This document shows positions 12,818 through 13,524 of a stretch of DNA of 13,524 nt, piece after piece. How positions within the stretch are numbered: position 1 is the first letter of the stretch; every line of letters begins with the position of its first letter. The notes beneath the pieces were generated by a model. The model did no database searches, had not been told where the DNA came from, and worked only from the letters and a program-made list of their open reading frames with translations. Made by a program: the position numbers and the translations under genes. Source of the stretch: an uncultured bacterium (GTDB lineage Bacteria; Bacillota; Clostridia; Oscillospirales; Oscillospiraceae). The DNA lies in assembly GCA_949288405.1 (NCBI GenBank), contig CASEKM010000053.1, positions 1 through 13,524 of the forward strand, given 5' to 3'.

Positions 12818-13135
12818 TTATCCCTTGTGGTTCTGGAGCTTGAAGATCTCCCGCTTGGCCTCGGACAGCTCCATTTTCAGCTTGGCGCTCTCGTCCAGGC
12901 CCTCCTTGATTTGGCGGCGCAGGTTCTCACTGGCCTCCTGCTCCTTCAAAAACTGGTCGGCCAGGTTCATGGCCGCCAGCACGGCGGCGTCGGACCGCCC
13001 CAGGGGGGAGCTCTTCATGATCTCCTGGATCTGCTGGTCCACCAGGTTGGCGCAGTGCTGGACGTAGTCCTTGCCCTCCTCGGCCACCATGGTGTACTCC
13101 TGACCCGCGATGGAAACGGTGATCTTATTTTTCAT
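12818..13135 (-). CDS. zapA: Cell division protein ZapA
   Basis: This is a 105-residue ZapA, the small cytosolic protein that bundles FtsZ filaments at the division site. It begins MKNKITVSIAGQEYTM, the N-terminal strand pattern of the family, followed by a helix with YVQHCANLVDQQIQEI (24-39), a second with DAAVLAAMNLADQFL (49-63), and a C-terminal coiled coil rich in E, K and R (about 64-100). Length is typical. The start at 13135 is chosen because GGAGGGG lies seven bases upstream; an in-frame ATG at 13189 would add 18 residues unlike the family. It is the first gene of the zapA-U32-dut-DUF2262 run and has an extended -10 promoter about 75 bases upstream. Confidence 0.93.
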   Translation of the reverse strand: MKNKITVSIAGQEYTMVAEEGKDYVQHCANLVDQQIQEIMKSSPLGRSDAAVLAAMNLADQFLKEQEASENLRRQIKEGLDESAKLKMELSEAKREIFKLQNHKG

Positions 13136-13209
13136 CCCAAATCCCCTCCAACAAGCCTTTATCTTCTCTGGAATCACCGAAATGCCCATGGAAACATGGT
13201 ATTATGGAC

Positions 13210-13238
13210 ATTATAGCATAGCTTCCCATATTTGAGAA
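13210..13238 (-). promoter_or_regulatory. Promoter of the zapA operon (extended -10)
   Basis: On the minus strand, TTCTCA (13238-13233, four of six consensus bases), a 17-base spacer and a perfect TATAAT (13215-13210) are seen. The bases TGC directly before TATAAT supply the TGn of an extended -10 element, which compensates for the weak -35 box. It lies about 75 bases upstream of the zapA ATG in a locally AT-rich stretch. Confidence 0.65.
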
Positions 13239-13309
13239 ATAAATTTACCATGAATTTTTTATGTCGACGGAGATTTTTTTCACAGAAGTGTCAAGGGTGG
13301 TGTCTGCTG

Positions 13310-13524
13310 GCAGGGCATTTCGCCGCTCATTCTTTTTTAGTCTTTCCTCTGGGAGGCGACTTTCCTTGTCAAGGGGCCGATTCCCCCTGTCAGGGGGAGT
13401 CGGCCCCGGACCCCATTTACGGGGATTACCCCTGGAAGCAAGCAAATCCTTTCCGGCGCGCAAAATCAGGAGTGCTTAGGTGCGGTTTCTTCCGGGCCCA
13501 CAGGGGCCCTGTGTTCGCAAAATC
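13310..13524 (+). repeat. Dispersed repeat, copy B (runs off the window)
   Basis: The stretch 13404-13524 aligns with 8570-8688 in the same orientation at roughly four in five positions by eye. A short outer match lies at 13310-13326 (GCAGGGCATTTCGCCGC). Near the end, ACAGGG-G-CCCTGT forms a small palindrome; copy A carries a related CACTGGGCCCTGGG. The right boundary is not visible. Confidence 0.75.
13375..13405. repeat. 31-base imperfect palindrome in copy B
   Basis: GGCCGATTCCCCCTG (13375-13389) and CAGGGGGAGTCGGCC (13391-13405) are 15-base arms around one central base, with one G:T-type mismatch. The end of the right arm overlaps the start of the region shared with copy A. Copy A has no equivalent palindrome at this point. 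Confidence 0.65.

Larger units (their letters stand above)
13239..13524. other. Gene-free right edge
   Basis: No credible gene is seen from the zapA promoter to the window end. Short open frames here read through repeat DNA and lack ribosome sites. The stretch moves from AT-rich sequence (to about 13360) into GC-rich repeat sequence. It contains an imperfect 31-base palindrome and copy B of the dispersed repeat. The gene upstream of zapA lies beyond the window. Confidence 0.6.

Noticed and set aside
13245..13463. 72-codon open frames on both strands at the right edge
   Set aside because: They overlap the dispersed repeat, lack ribosome sites and resemble no family I know.

Overview
The window looks like chromosomal DNA from a GC-rich member of the Clostridia, most likely an Oscillospiraceae-type gut bacterium. 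This is inferred from the strong AGGAGG-type ribosome sites, the maf-mreC-mreD-mrdA and zapA-U32 peptidase gene orders, the high-GC codon use, and an intergenic island of palindromic repeats. Ten complete genes and one gene cut by the left edge can be supported. I found no tRNA, rRNA, CRISPR array, transposase or phage gene.

Left part (1-2978): a 2-hydroxyacid dehydrogenase gene, cut by the window edge, reads leftward. Across an AT-rich 305-base divergent control region, a LysR-type regulator reads rightward from a near-consensus sigma-70 promoter. The LysR stop codon is part of the ribosome site of a CLC anion transporter whose motifs resemble the fluoride-exporting CLC-F clade. A strong 13-bp hairpin, usable in both directions, ends the CLC gene and the converging mrp gene.

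Middle part (2997-8289, minus strand): maf, mreC, mreD and mrdA (PBP2) form a cell-elongation operon in that order of transcription. It is followed by mrp, an iron-sulfur cluster carrier ATPase with its own TATAAT promoter. maf and mreC overlap by four bases (GTGA). mreB, radC and minCD, which often share this locus in other bacteria, are absent from the visible part.

Repeat island (8290-9262): almost 1 kb without a credible gene. It contains at least nine small hairpin units with TGTAGGGG ends, several of them in inverted pairs. It also holds two copies of a CCTTCCCC...GGGGAAGG...GATGAGG element, and one copy of a longer dispersed repeat whose second copy lies at the right edge of the window.

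Right part (9263-13135, minus strand): zapA (division), a 686-residue U32 family protein (probably RNA hydroxylation), dut (dUTPase) and a DUF2262 protein of unknown function lie head to tail and probably form one transcript. It starts from an extended -10 promoter near 13210. The right edge (13216-13524) is non-coding and holds the second copy of the dispersed repeat. I saw no clearly new multi-gene system. The most unusual material is the repeat island, the LysR/CLC pairing and the DUF2262 gene.
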